A stretch of DNA of 64,000 nucleotides from Alkalispirillum mobile (GTDB taxonomy: Bacteria > Pseudomonadota > Gammaproteobacteria > Nitrococcales > Halorhodospiraceae), in NCBI RefSeq assembly GCF_003664325.1, contig NZ_RCDA01000003.1:1-64000 (forward strand), given 5' to 3'. Every line of letters starts with the position of its first letter. Within the stretch, counting starts at the first letter, position 1. Positions 9,759-19,059 of the stretch are shown here, piece after piece. The notes below the pieces were generated by a model, which searched no databases, was not told where the DNA came from, and worked only from the letters and a program-made list of their open reading frames with translations. The translations under genes and the position numbers were made by a program.

Positions 9759-10552
9759 CCGTCGCCAAGCGCATCATTCCCTGCCTGGATGTGGACGACG
9801 GCCGGGTGGTGAAGGGGGTCAAGTTCGTCGACATCCGCGATGCCGGCGACCCGGTGGAGATCGCGCGCCGTTACGACGCCATGGGCGCCGACGAGATCAC
9901 CTTCCTGGACATTACCGCCAGCCACGAGCAGCGCGACACCATGGTGCAGGTGGTGGAGCGGGTGGCCAGTCAGGTCTTCATTCCGTTGACCGTCGGCGGT
10001 GGCATCCGCGAGGTGGCGGACATCCGGCGCATGCTCAACGCCGGCGCCGACAAGGTGGGCATCAACACCGCCGCCGTGGCACGGCCGGAGTTTGTGGCCG
10101 AGGCCGCCGAGCGCTTCGGCTCGCAATGCATCGTGGTGGCGGTGGATGCCAAGCAGGTCAGTCGGCCGGATGAGCCGCCCCGCTGGGAGGTCTTTACCCA
10201 CGGCGGGCGCAAGGCCACCGGGCTCGATGCAGTGGCGTGGGCCCGCCGCATGGCGGAGCTGGGCGCCGGCGAGATCCTGCTGACCAGCATGGATCGGGAT
10301 GGTACCCAGTCCGGCTTCGACCTGGCTCTGACCCGCGCGGTCAGCGATGCGGTGCCGGTGCCGGTGATCGCCTCCGGTGGGGTCGGCAACCTGCCCGATC
10401 TGGCCGAGGGTGTGCTGGAGGGGGGTGCCGACGCGGTGCTGGCCGCCAGCATCTTCCACTTTGGGCGCTATACCGTGGCCCAGGCCAAGCGGCTGATGGC
10501 CGATCGCGGCATCACCGTGCGTATCACCGGCGACGAGCGGACCGACGTATGA
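9755..10552 (+). CDS. hisF: Imidazole glycerol phosphate synthase, cyclase subunit
   Basis: TIM-barrel partner of HisH that forms imidazole glycerol phosphate and AICAR; 265 aa. Catalytic residues sit in [13 protein letters not shown] (Asp11) and VAVDAKQV (near residue 130); a phosphate loop reads ASGGVGN. It starts with GTG at 9755, overlapping the hisA stop (GTGA). Homologous N termini ([12 protein letters not shown]) support this start over the longer open frame. It ends overlapping the hisE ATG (ATGA). Confidence 0.96.
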   Translation: MTVAKRIIPCLDVDDGRVVKGVKFVDIRDAGDPVEIARRYDAMGADEITFLDITASHEQRDTMVQVVERVASQVFIPLTVGGGIREVADIRRMLNAGADKVGINTAAVARPEFVAEAAERFGSQCIVVAVDAKQVSRPDEPPRWEVFTHGGRKATGLDAVAWARRMAELGAGEILLTSMDRDGTQSGFDLALTRAVSDAVPVPVIASGGVGNLPDLAEGVLEGGADAVLAASIFHFGRYTVAQAKRLMADRGITVRITGDERTDV

Positions 10553-10878
10553 GCGAGCAGCGCGATATCCTGAACGCCCTGGCCGAAGTGCTGGAGCAGC
10601 GCCGGCAGGCGGACCCCGAATCCTCCTACGTGGCCAGGCTGCATCACAAGGGGCTGGACGCGATCCTGAAGAAGGTCGGCGAGGAGGCCACCGAGGCGGT
10701 GGTGGCGGCTAAGGGCGGTGATCGCTCACAAGTCATTTATGAAACCGCCGATCTGTGGTTCCATAGCCTTATCATGCTCTCGGCCTGTGGCGCTGGGCCG
10801 GATGATGTGCTGGCAGAACTGGAGCGTCGGTTCGGGTTGTCCGGTATCGACGAGAAAGCGGCCCGTAAAGGGCAGTAG
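10549..10878 (+). CDS. hisE: Phosphoribosyl-ATP pyrophosphatase
   Basis: MazG-like all-helical enzyme that removes pyrophosphate from phosphoribosyl-ATP, the second step of histidine synthesis; 109 aa. The nucleotide/metal motif is seen as [15 protein letters not shown] followed by [13 protein letters not shown]. It is monofunctional: there is no HisI (PR-AMP cyclohydrolase) domain, and no separate hisI lies between hisF and hisE, where many proteobacteria carry it. It ends 33 bases before tatA, an arrangement common in beta- and gammaproteobacteria. Confidence 0.95.
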   Translation: MSEQRDILNALAEVLEQRRQADPESSYVARLHHKGLDAILKKVGEEATEAVVAAKGGDRSQVIYETADLWFHSLIMLSACGAGPDDVLAELERRFGLSGIDEKAARKGQ

Positions 10879-10911
10879 CAGAGCGGGCCCCGCGCCCCGG
10901 AGGAGTTTGTT

Positions 10912-11184
10912 ATGGGTATCAGCCCCTGGACCTTGCTGATTGTGCTTCTGATTGTGCTTCTGGTGTTCGGCACCAAGAAGCTGCGTAATCTGGGTGGTGA
11001 CATGGGTGGGGCCATCAAGGGCTTCAAGGATGCCATGAAGGAAGGCGAGGAGGGTGACAAGGAGGGTGAGAAGTCCGAGCCCTCCAAGCTGGAGCAGCCT
11101 TCCGGCGAAGACGAGAAGCCCACCCAGGGACATACCATCGAGGGCGAGCACACCGAGAAGTCCCGCGATCGCCATTCCTCCTGA
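10912..11184 (+). CDS. tatA: Twin-arginine translocase subunit TatA
   Basis: Pore-forming Tat subunit, 90 aa. It has one N-terminal membrane helix (residues about 4-20), the [10 protein letters not shown] hinge, an amphipathic helix with [12 protein letters not shown], and a long acidic/lysine-rich cytosolic tail. A strong ribosome site (CCGGAGGAG) precedes the ATG. It is first of tatABC. A Tat substrate candidate is present in this window: the transporter binding protein at 36538. Confidence 0.95.
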   Translation: MGISPWTLLIVLLIVLLVFGTKKLRNLGGDMGGAIKGFKDAMKEGEEGDKEGEKSEPSKLEQPSGEDEKPTQGHTIEGEHTEKSRDRHSS

Positions 11185-11213
11185 TTCACTGTCGCTGAGA
11201 GGGGTCGCCGCCC

Positions 11214-11723
11214 ATGTTTGACCTGGGCTTCTGGGAGGTACTCATCATCATGCTGATCGGCCTGCTGATTCTGGGGCCGGAGCGGATGGCGCGTACCGTG
11301 CGGACGGCCGGGCTCTACCTGGGCAAGGCGCGGGCGGCTTTTAATGCCGCCAAGTCCGAGGTGGAGCGCGAGTTGCACGTCGAGGAGATGCGCAAGGCAA
11401 CCGAATCCGTGCGCAAGGACGTGGACAAGGTGCGCAAGGACGTGGAGAAGGATGCCCGGCGTTTTGAGGCCGAGGCCGATGGCGTGAGTCGGGCCTACCG
11501 CGAAACCGGTCGGAAGGCCGCGTCGGCGGAGTCGGCTGGCAGCAGTAAGGAGTCGGCCGACAAGGCCCGAGGCGAGGGCGCCTCCGAGGCCCTGTCAGAT
11601 CAGCGCGGCAACAGTCAGCCGCCTGCCGGGGGCGCCCCCGCGGGTCGGGAGGCGGAACCGGCTAGTGACAAGGCGGCGGGTGACCCGGCCGTGCAGGAAG
11701 GTGGTGAGGAGAGGCGTCAGTGA
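11214..11723 (+). CDS. tatB: Twin-arginine translocase subunit TatB
   Basis: Forms the Tat substrate receptor with TatC; 169 aa. It has an N-terminal membrane helix with the TatB-type sequence FDLGFWEVLIIM, followed by LGPERM and a long charged amphipathic helix, then a disordered Ser/Ala/Glu-rich tail. The larger size and the FDxGFxE start distinguish it from TatA. Its stop overlaps the tatC GTG start by four bases. Confidence 0.95.
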   Translation: MFDLGFWEVLIIMLIGLLILGPERMARTVRTAGLYLGKARAAFNAAKSEVERELHVEEMRKATESVRKDVDKVRKDVEKDARRFEAEADGVSRAYRETGRKAASAESAGSSKESADKARGEGASEALSDQRGNSQPPAGGAPAGREAEPASDKAAGDPAVQEGGEERRQ

Positions 11724-12505
11724 GTGACCGTTCCCCGGACCGGGATCGAGATCGGCGGCAGGATTCCGACCAGGAGGAGATGGAGGATCAGCCGCTGCTG
11801 AGCCATCTGCTGGAGCTGCGCGGCCGGCTGTTCCGCGCGGTTGTCGTGATCCTGGTGGCGTTCCTGGCGCTGTACCCCTTTGCGGACGAGATCTACCAGT
11901 TCGTTTCCGGTCCGCTGCGGGAGGTATTGCCCGAGGGCACCTCGATGATCGCCATCAAGGTGGCCTCGCCCTTCCTCATCCCGATGAAGCTGGCCCTGGT
12001 GGCGGCCATCTTCCTGACCATTCCCTACACCCTCTACCAGGCCTGGGCGTTCGTCGCGCCGGGCCTTTACCGGCATGAGCGGCGGCTGGTGGGCCCGCTG
12101 GTGATGGCCAGCACGGTGCTGTTTTATGGTGGGGCGGCGTTCGCTTACTACGCCGTCTTCCCGCTCGCCTTTTCCTTTTTTGCCGCCACCACGCCCGAGG
12201 GCGTGTCCATGATGACGGACATCAGTGAGTACCTGTCCTTCGTGCTCACGCTGTTCTTCGCCTTCGGCGTGGCCTTCCAGGTCCCGGTGGCGACTATTCT
12301 CATGGTGCGCACCGGGGTGACCACCCGCGAGGCGCTGGCCGCCAAGCGCCCTTACGTGATCGTCGGGGCTTTTGTGCTGGGTATGCTGCTGACCCCGCCA
12401 GACGTGATTTCCCAGGTCCTGCTGGCAGTGCCCGTTTACCTGCTCTATGAGCTGGGGATTCTGCTCGCCTGGCGTACCCGGACGCCAGAGGAGCAGCAGG
12501 AGTGA
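11720..12505 (+). CDS. tatC: Twin-arginine translocase subunit TatC
   Basis: Polytopic inner-membrane core of the Tat translocase that binds the twin-arginine signal; 261 aa with six membrane helices. The conserved N-terminal motif LLSHLLELRGRLFRA is visible near residue 27, and the first periplasmic loop carries the usual Pro-rich FLIPMKLALV segment. The N-terminal 25 residues are highly charged, and the start is GTG. It is the last gene of the unit; a hairpin follows. Confidence 0.95.
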   Translation: MSDRSPDRDRDRRQDSDQEEMEDQPLLSHLLELRGRLFRAVVVILVAFLALYPFADEIYQFVSGPLREVLPEGTSMIAIKVASPFLIPMKLALVAAIFLTIPYTLYQAWAFVAPGLYRHERRLVGPLVMASTVLFYGGAAFAYYAVFPLAFSFFAATTPEGVSMMTDISEYLSFVLTLFFAFGVAFQVPVATILMVRTGVTTREALAAKRPYVIVGAFVLGMLLTPPDVISQVLLAVPVYLLYELGILLAWRTRTPEEQQE

Positions 12506-12521
12506 CCACGGGCGCCGTCCA

Positions 12522-12539
12522 GGCCGGTTTTCGCCGGCC
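12522..12539 (+). terminator. Hairpin after tatC
   Basis: A perfect six-base-pair stem GGCCGG/CCGGCC with loop TTTTCG lies 16 bases after the tatC stop. No T tract follows, so the terminator call is tentative. Confidence 0.45.
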
Positions 12540-13121
12540 GCGCCTTGCGCCGCGCGGGCATTACGGGTTATTTTACTGCGCATAAGAACAGCGTTCTGGC
12601 CGCCCTGACGCAATATCTGCGGTAGGGGCCTACAATGAAAAAATCAGATGATTAATCGGGTGCGTTCCCTGGTGGCTCCCGCCTCACAGGCCACGCGCCC
12701 CGTATTTATCTGGGCCAGGACATAATCCGGATGGGTAACGAGGAGAAAAACGTCGCGCGCCTCTTGGTTTAGCGCGAACGTCTGGAGGCATCCGCACCCG
12801 AGATGCAACAAGAGACCGCCACACCAGCACCGCTTCCCTTTCCCCAGGGCGTCGCCCCTCAGGGTTGCTGCCCCGTGCTGGCCTGGGCTGTCGCCCGTTC
12901 ACTGCCTTGCGAAGCGCTCCTGGAGAGGGCGTAACCATGACAGTGGCGGCGGCGACGGTCTCAATGTGTTCATGTGGCCGTGCCCCTGTCCGGTTCTTTT
13001 CGGTTTTCAGTCTTTTCCCAGGTTTGCCGTCCCGTCTGGCGCGTCCGATATTCAGGTCGCGCCCGGGCCTCCGTGCAACCTGTCCACCCGCAAACCCCGA
13101 ATCAGGCAGGTGAGCTAACCG
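12540..13121 (+). promoter_or_regulatory. Long non-coding upstream region of sucA
   Basis: The 616-base gap between tatC and sucA contains no protein I can support. It has a relatively AT-rich island near 12560-12730, including a -10-like TACAAT (12631-12636) without a convincing -35 at standard spacing. Short C-rich and hairpin-prone stretches follow further down. No sdh genes precede sucA here, so the region probably carries the sucAB-lpd promoter and a long leader. Confidence 0.4.
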
Positions 13122-15947
13122 ATGAACGGTCTTTTCCAGAGACTTCAGCAGACGTCGTACCTCAATGGGGCCAACAGCACCTTTATTGAGGACATGTACG
13201 AGGAGTATCTGCGCGATCCCAACGGCATCGACCCGGAGTGGCGTGGCTATTTTCGCGCGCTAGCCGATGGCGGGGTGCAGGATGTCCCCCACGGTCCGGT
13301 CCGCGAAGAGTTTGCGCGCCTGGCGCGCACCCCCGGCACCACCCGTGTGGCCGTGCCGGCGATGACGCCGGATGCGGCCGAGAAGCAGGCCGCGGTGCTG
13401 CGTTTGATCAACGCGTACCGTTTCCGCGGTCACCAGCTGGCGGATGTGGACCCGCTGAACCTGCGTGCCAAGCCCGAGGTGCAGGACCTGGACCCTGCCT
13501 ACCACGGGCTCACCGAGGCGGACATGGGAGAGGAGTTCAATACGGGCTCCCTGTTCGCCCCGGACCGCATGCCGCTGCGCCGCATCATCGAACTGCTGCA
13601 GCAGGTGTACGCCGGCCCCATCGGCTCGGAGTACATGCACATCACCGACACCGACCAGAAGCGCTGGATCCAGGAGCGCCTGGAGTCCAGCCGGGCGCAG
13701 GCGGACCTCCCCGCTGACCGGCGTAAGGCTATTCTCGAGCGGCTCACCGCGGCCGAGGGGATCGAGAAGTACCTGCACTCCAAGTACGTCGGCCAGAAGC
13801 GCTTCTCTCTGGAGGGGGGCGAGTCGCTGATCCCGATGCTGGACGACCTGATTCAGGACGCCGGCAAGCAGGGGGTCCGCGAGGTGGTGCTGGGCATGGC
13901 GCACCGCGGCCGCCTGAACGTGCTCATCAACATCATGGGCAAGTCGCCCAAGGACCTGTTCGCGGAGTTCGAGGGCAAGAAGCCCTCCGACATCAACGGC
14001 TCCGGTGACGTGAAGTACCACATGGGCTTCTCCAGCGACATCCAGACGCCGGGCGGCGCGCTGCATGTGGCCATGGCCTTTAACCCCTCCCACCTGGAGA
14101 TTGTCAATCCGGTGGTGGAGGGTTCCGCACGGGCCCGGATGCATCGCCGTCGCGACCAGGTGGGTGCCGAAGTGATGCCGGTACTGATCCACGGCGATGC
14201 CGCCTTCGCCGGCCAGGGCGTGGTCATGGAGACCTTCCAGCTCTCCCAGGCCCGCGGCTTTTACACCGGCGGCACGGTGCACATCGTCATCAACAACCAG
14301 ATCGGGTTCACCACCTCCAACCCGCTGGACACCCGCTCCACGGTGTACTGCACCGAGGTGGCGAAGATGATCCAGGCGCCGATCTTCCACGTGAACGGTG
14401 ACGACCCCGACGCCGTGGCCTTCGTCACCCAGCTGGCGCTGGACTACCGCCAGGCCTTCAACCGTGACGTGATCATCGACGTGGTTTGCTACCGCCGGCA
14501 CGGTCACAACGAGGCGGACGAGCCCTCGGCCACCCAGCCGGTCATGTACCAGAAGATCAAGGGCCGCCCGACCACCCGCCAGCTCTACGCCCAGCGCCTG
14601 GAGCAGGAGGGGGTGCTCGCCGCCGACGAGGCCAAGGACTTCACCCAGGTCTACCGCGATAAGCTGGACGCCGGCGAGATTGTGGCCCGCGGCATCCTCA
14701 CGGGGGTACGTAACGACTACGCGGTGGACTGGAGTCCCTATATCGGTACCCAGTGGAACGACCCGGTGGACACGGCCCTGCCGCTGGACACCCTGCGCGA
14801 GCTCCAAGGGCTGCTGGACAAGCTGCCCGAGGGCTTCGAGCTCAACAACCGCGTCGGGGCCATCATGGAAAACCGCCGCAAGATGGCGGCCGGCGCCCTG
14901 GCCCTGGACTGGGGCTTCGCCGAGACCATGGCCTATGCCAGCCTGCTCCGGCAGGGCTACAAGGTACGCCTGGTGGGGCAGGACTCCGGTCGGGGCACCT
15001 TCTTCCACCGCCATGCGGTGCTGCATAACGCGCAGGACGGCTCCAGCTTCATCCCGCTGAAGGACGTGACCACCGACCAGAACGACTTCGTGGTCATCGA
15101 CTCGCTGCTCTCAGAAGAGGCAGTCATGGGCTTCGAGTACGGTTACGCCACCGCGGATCCGCAAACCATGGTGATCTGGGAGGGGCAGTTCGGTGACTTC
15201 GCCAACGGTGCCCAGGTGGTCATCGACCAGTTCATCAGTTCCGGCGAGTCCAAGTGGGGCCGGCTCTGCGGCCTGACGCTCTATCTGCCGCACGGTTACG
15301 AAGGCCAGGGGCCGGAGCACTCCTCCGCGCGCCTGGAGCGCTACCTGCAACTCTGCGCCGAGCACAACATGCAGGTGGTGGTGCCCTCCACCCCCGCCCA
15401 GTTCTTCCACATGATCCGCCGGCAGATGATGCGGCCCTACCGCAAGCCGCTGGTGGTCATGACGCCGAAGAGCCTGCTGCGTCACAAGCTGTCCACCTCT
15501 TCCCTGGAGGACCTCTCCGAGGGCCGCTTCCAGCCGGTGATCGACGACCCGGACGGCGTGACCGCCAGCAAGGTCAAGCGGGTGGTGCTGTGCAGCGGCA
15601 AGGTCTTCTACGATCTGCTGGATGCCCGCCGTAAGGCCGAGCAGGAGGACGTCGCTATCGTCCGGATCGAGCAGCTCTACCCCTTCCCGGAGGATGCCCT
15701 GGCAGAGTTGCTGCGCGACCGCTATGGCAAGGCCAAGGAGGTGGTCTGGTGCCAGGAGGAGCCCAAGAACCAGGGCGCCTGGTACTCCAGCAACCACCAC
15801 TTCCGCGCCTGCATGAAGAGTGGCCAGTCGATCGGTTATGCCGGCCGTCAGGCCTCCGCCTCTCCGGCTGTTGGCTCCGCCAAGGTGCACCACGAGCAGC
15901 AGCGTGCCCTGGTGGACCACGCCCTCAACCAGCCGCTGAGCGAGTAA
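13122..15947 (+). CDS. sucA: 2-oxoglutarate dehydrogenase E1 component
   Basis: Thiamine-diphosphate E1 subunit that decarboxylates 2-oxoglutarate and reductively succinylates the lipoyl group on SucB; TCA cycle, cytoplasm. It is 941 aa, the family length. The N-terminal E2-binding segment begins SYLNGANSTFIEDMYEEYL. Core motifs include the active-site run GMAHRGRLNVL, HGDAAFAGQG, the ThDP motif around GDDPDAV and VVCYRRHGHNE, and a transketolase C-terminal part with LPHGYEGQGPEHSSARLER. The start at ATG 13122 agrees with homologues. sucB follows after an 82-base gap containing a hairpin. Confidence 0.97.
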   Translation: MNGLFQRLQQTSYLNGANSTFIEDMYEEYLRDPNGIDPEWRGYFRALADGGVQDVPHGPVREEFARLARTPGTTRVAVPAMTPDAAEKQAAVLRLINAYRFRGHQLADVDPLNLRAKPEVQDLDPAYHGLTEADMGEEFNTGSLFAPDRMPLRRIIELLQQVYAGPIGSEYMHITDTDQKRWIQERLESSRAQADLPADRRKAILERLTAAEGIEKYLHSKYVGQKRFSLEGGESLIPMLDDLIQDAGKQGVREVVLGMAHRGRLNVLINIMGKSPKDLFAEFEGKKPSDINGSGDVKYHMGFSSDIQTPGGALHVAMAFNPSHLEIVNPVVEGSARARMHRRRDQVGAEVMPVLIHGDAAFAGQGVVMETFQLSQARGFYTGGTVHIVINNQIGFTTSNPLDTRSTVYCTEVAKMIQAPIFHVNGDDPDAVAFVTQLALDYRQAFNRDVIIDVVCYRRHGHNEADEPSATQPVMYQKIKGRPTTRQLYAQRLEQEGVLAADEAKDFTQVYRDKLDAGEIVARGILTGVRNDYAVDWSPYIGTQWNDPVDTALPLDTLRELQGLLDKLPEGFELNNRVGAIMENRRKMAAGALALDWGFAETMAYASLLRQGYKVRLVGQDSGRGTFFHRHAVLHNAQDGSSFIPLKDVTTDQNDFVVIDSLLSEEAVMGFEYGYATADPQTMVIWEGQFGDFANGAQVVIDQFISSGESKWGRLCGLTLYLPHGYEGQGPEHSSARLERYLQLCAEHNMQVVVPSTPAQFFHMIRRQMMRPYRKPLVVMTPKSLLRHKLSTSSLEDLSEGRFQPVIDDPDGVTASKVKRVVLCSGKVFYDLLDARRKAEQEDVAIVRIEQLYPFPEDALAELLRDRYGKAKEVVWCQEEPKNQGAWYSSNHHFRACMKSGQSIGYAGRQASASPAVGSAKVHHEQQRALVDHALNQPLSE

Positions 15948-15953
15948 GAACCC

Positions 15954-15978
15954 CGGGCGGCCCTCGGAGGGCCGCCCG
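15954..15978 (+). terminator. sucA-sucB intergenic hairpin
   Basis: The stem CGGGCGGCCC (15954-15963) pairs with GGGCCGCCCG (15969-15978) across loop TCGGA. It has no T run. Lying inside the operon, it may be a partial attenuator or an mRNA-stabilising or processing element that sets sucA versus sucB levels. Confidence 0.5.
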
Positions 15979-16029
15979 CCGCATTTCACCCGAACAAACA
16001 GACACCAAGAAGTCTGAAGCGAGGAGTCG

Positions 16030-17298
16030 ATGAGCATCGAAGTCAAAGTGCCGCCGCTACCGGAGTCCGTTTCCGAAGCCACCATCGTGGCCTGGCACAA
16101 GCAGCCGGGGGACGCCGTATCCCGGGATGAGAACCTGGTGGACCTGGAGACCGACAAGGTCGTGCTAGAGGTTCCGGCCCCGGCCGACGGCGTGATGGGC
16201 GAGCTGATCAAGAACGAGGGTGACACTGTCACCGCGGACGAGGTGCTGGGCAAGCTGGAGGAGGGCGCTGCCCCCGCCAAACCGGCTGCCGAGCCCGCCC
16301 AGGAGGCCGCCCCGGCAGCCGAGCAGGCCGCCCCCGCCGCACCGGCGGAGAAGCCCGCCGCGGCTTCCGGCGCCTCCAGTAAAGATCTGGCCGAGCTGCC
16401 CCCTGCCGCCCGCCGCCTGGTGGAGGAGAACGACCTGGATCCGAAACAGATCCCGGGCACCGGGCGCGACGGTCGGATCACCAAGGAGGACGTGGTCCGC
16501 TTCATGAAGGGCGAGACCCAGCCGGCGCAGCAGCCCGCTGCCGCCCCGCAGCAGCCGGCGGCTGCCGCGGCACCGCAGGTGTCCGCGGATGCCACCGAGC
16601 GCCCCGAGAAGCGCGTCCCCATGACCCGCCTGCGTCAGCGCATCGCTGAGCGGCTGGTCGAGGCACAGCAGACCGCTGCCATGCTCACCACCTTCAACGA
16701 GGTGAACATGCAGCCGGTGATGCAGACGCGCACCCAGTACAAGGACAAGTTCGAGAAGACCCACGGTATCAAGCTGGGCTTCATGTCCTTTTTCGTGAAG
16801 GCCGCCGTCGAGGCGCTGAAGCGCTATCCTGCCGTCAACGCCTCCATCGACGGCAAGGACATCATGTACCACGGCTATTACGACATTGGGATTGCCGTGT
16901 CCTCCCCCCGTGGCCTGGTGGTGCCGGTGCTGCGTGACGCCGACCAGATGAGCTTCGCCGAGATCGAGGCCAAGATTGCCGAGTTCGGTCAGAAGGCCCG
17001 CGACGGCAAACTCTCCATGGAGGAGCTGACCGGCGGCACATTCACGATCACCAACGGCGGTATCTTCGGTTCCCTGTTGTCCACCCCGATCCTGAACCCG
17101 CCGCAGAGCGGCATCATGGGCATGCACAAGATCCAGGAGCGCCCGATGGTAGAGAACGGCGAAGTGGTGGTGCGCCCCATGATGTACCTGGCGCATTCCT
17201 ACGATCACCGTATCATCGACGGGCGCGAGGCCGTGCAGTTCCTGGTGACCATCAAGGAATGCCTGGAGGATCCGACCCGGCTGCTGCTGGAAGTCTGA
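16030..17298 (+). CDS. sucB: Dihydrolipoyllysine succinyltransferase (E2)
   Basis: E2 core of the 2-oxoglutarate dehydrogenase complex, transferring succinyl from lipoyl to CoA; 422 aa. It has one lipoyl domain with K43 in [11 protein letters not shown], an Ala/Pro linker, a peripheral E1/E3-binding domain at about 118-158, a second Ala/Pro/Gln linker, and the catalytic acyltransferase domain. That domain ends in [12 protein letters not shown] with H393 and D397. A single lipoyl domain and the SucA neighbour mark it as succinyl- rather than acetyltransferase. Confidence 0.96.
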   Translation: MSIEVKVPPLPESVSEATIVAWHKQPGDAVSRDENLVDLETDKVVLEVPAPADGVMGELIKNEGDTVTADEVLGKLEEGAAPAKPAAEPAQEAAPAAEQAAPAAPAEKPAAASGASSKDLAELPPAARRLVEENDLDPKQIPGTGRDGRITKEDVVRFMKGETQPAQQPAAAPQQPAAAAAPQVSADATERPEKRVPMTRLRQRIAERLVEAQQTAAMLTTFNEVNMQPVMQTRTQYKDKFEKTHGIKLGFMSFFVKAAVEALKRYPAVNASIDGKDIMYHGYYDIGIAVSSPRGLVVPVLRDADQMSFAEIEAKIAEFGQKARDGKLSMEELTGGTFTITNGGIFGSLLSTPILNPPQSGIMGMHKIQERPMVENGEVVVRPMMYLAHSYDHRIIDGREAVQFLVTIKECLEDPTRLLLEV

Positions 17299-17342
17299 GA
17301 TCCGCGGCCTGAACGCCTACAGCCATAACTGGAGAGGACAAC

Positions 17343-18764
17343 ATGGCGAATAGTTACGACGTGATCGTCATCGGTGCCGGGCCTGCCGGCTACGTGGCGG
17401 CCATCCGCTGCGCGCAGTTGGGCATGACGACTGCGCTGATCGACGAATTCCGTTACAAGGACGGTAAGCCGCAACCCGGGGGGACTTGCCTGAACGTGGG
17501 CTGCATCCCTTCCAAGGCGCTGCTCGACTCCTCCGAGCACTACCACAAGGCCAGGGAAGAGCTGCAGGTGCATGGCATCACGGCCAAGGATGTCAGCATC
17601 GATGTCAAGAAGATGATCGAGCGCAAGGACAAGGTGGTGCGTGATCTCACCGGCGGGATCCACCAGCTGCTCAAGGCGAACAAGATCGACTTCAAGACCG
17701 GCCACGGCAAGCTCACCTCCAACAGCACCGTCGAGTTCACCCCGCACGAGGGGGCGGCCGAGGAGCTGAAGGGCGAGTACATCATCCTGGCCACCGGGTC
17801 CAAGCCCATCGATATCAGCGCCGCGCCCGCGGACGAGAAGTCCATCCTCACCTCCAACGGTGCGCTGGACATGGAAGAGGTGCCCAAGCGCCTGGGCGTC
17901 ATCGGCGCTGGTGTCATCGGGCTGGAGATGGGCTCGGTGTGGAACCGGCTGGGGTCCAAGGTGGTGCTGCTGGAGGCCCAGGACGAGTTCCTTGCCCCGG
18001 TGGACCGCCAGGTATCCCGCATGGCCCAGAAGGCCTTCAAGGACCAGGGGCTGGACATCCGCCTCGGGTGCCGCGTGACCGACACCAAGGTGGGCAAACA
18101 GGTCTCCGTCCACTACGAGGACAAGGACGGCAAGCACAACATGCAGGTGGACAAGCTGATCGTCTCGGTGGGCCGCCGGCCCAACACCGACGGGCTGGCC
18201 GCCGACGACGTCGACCTGCTGCTGGACGAGCGCGGCTTTGTGCACGTGGACGACGAGTGCCGCACCAACCTGCCGAACGTCTACGCCGTGGGTGACGTGG
18301 TGCGCGGCCCGATGCTGGCCCACAAGGGGTCGGAAGAGGGCGTCATGGTGGCCGAGCTGATCGCCGGCCATCCGGGGCACATTAACTACGACACCATCCC
18401 ATGGGTCATCTACACCCATCCGGAGATCGCCTGGGTGGGCAGGACCGAGACGCAATTGAAGAGCGCCGGCATCCCCTACAAGTCCGGTACCTTCAACTTC
18501 GCCGCCACCGGCCGGGCGCGTGCCATGGAGGAGTCGGTGGGGATGGTCAAGGTGATCTCCCATGCGGAGACCGACCGGATCCTCGGTGTGCACATGGTGG
18601 GGGCATCCGCCTCCGAGCTGATCGCCGAGGCCGTGGTGGCCATGGAGTTTGCCGGTTCTGCCGAGGACCTGGCCCGCATCATCCACGCGCACCCGACCCT
18701 GTCGGAGGCTGTGCACGAGGCGGCGCTGTCCGTCTCCAAGCGGGCGATCCATAAGGCGAACTGA
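17343..18764 (+). CDS. lpdA: Dihydrolipoyl dehydrogenase (E3)
   Basis: FAD enzyme that reoxidises dihydrolipoamide with NAD+; 473 aa. The FAD motif GAGPAGYVAA (11-20) is followed by the redox disulfide GGTCLNVGCIPSK (C49, C54). The NAD motif GAGVIGLEMGSV and the FAD-binding YAVGDV follow, and the C-terminal interface carries HAHPTLSEAVHEA with the His-Glu pair near 450/455. It is the third gene of sucA-sucB-lpd and ends in a strong terminator. It may also serve the glycine cleavage complex, whose L-protein gene is absent from the gcv cluster here (inference). Confidence 0.96.
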   Translation: MANSYDVIVIGAGPAGYVAAIRCAQLGMTTALIDEFRYKDGKPQPGGTCLNVGCIPSKALLDSSEHYHKAREELQVHGITAKDVSIDVKKMIERKDKVVRDLTGGIHQLLKANKIDFKTGHGKLTSNSTVEFTPHEGAAEELKGEYIILATGSKPIDISAAPADEKSILTSNGALDMEEVPKRLGVIGAGVIGLEMGSVWNRLGSKVVLLEAQDEFLAPVDRQVSRMAQKAFKDQGLDIRLGCRVTDTKVGKQVSVHYEDKDGKHNMQVDKLIVSVGRRPNTDGLAADDVDLLLDERGFVHVDDECRTNLPNVYAVGDVVRGPMLAHKGSEEGVMVAELIAGHPGHINYDTIPWVIYTHPEIAWVGRTETQLKSAGIPYKSGTFNFAATGRARAMEESVGMVKVISHAETDRILGVHMVGASASELIAEAVVAMEFAGSAEDLARIIHAHPTLSEAVHEAALSVSKRAIHKAN

Positions 18765-18821
18765 CCCGCCTGCCCGCTGTGCGTCGCTGTACCGGCGGCC
18801 TTCGCCCGGACAGCGCGCGAG

Positions 18822-18857
18822 ACCCCGTCACCTTTCTCCGGTGGCGGGGTTTTTTTT
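18822..18857 (+). terminator. Rho-independent terminator of sucAB-lpd
   Basis: A ten-base-pair stem CCCCGTCACC/GGTGGCGGGG (one G-T pair) is followed directly by eight T residues. A textbook intrinsic terminator. Confidence 0.92.
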
Positions 18858-19059
18858 GTGGCGTTTCCAGGTGGAAATGAGAGCGTTCCCAATCCATCAG
18901 GATGGCCAGTATTGAGTGGGATAATAGCGTCCGATTCCCGTTTGCGGCCGTTCACATTTGTGGCCCGTTTTTGCTTTTCAGGTATTTGATTTTAAAAGGA
19001 TTTGGGAAACGCTATTCCGGCAGGGTAGACTTGTAGCCCATTCGACATGAGGTGCCCTG
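18858..19059 (+). promoter_or_regulatory. AT-rich promoter region of the acuI-prp unit with inverted repeats
   Basis: An AT-rich 200-base region ahead of acuI. A perfect small palindrome, TTTCC-AGGT-GGAAA, sits at about 18864-18877. AGCGTTCCCAATCC (18882-18895) is the near inverse of GGATTTGGGAAACGCT (18998-19013), about 100 bp apart, which is suggestive of paired operator half-sites. No PrpR-type regulator gene is nearby, so the binding protein is unknown. Confidence 0.45.

Noticed and set aside
12865-13113. Small open frame upstream of sucA
   Set aside because: No ribosome site of note, Arg/Pro/Ser-rich random-looking translation, no family resemblance.
13260-15026. Minus-strand open frame of 588 codons inside sucA
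   Set aside because: Antisense shadow of sucA with no recognisable domain.
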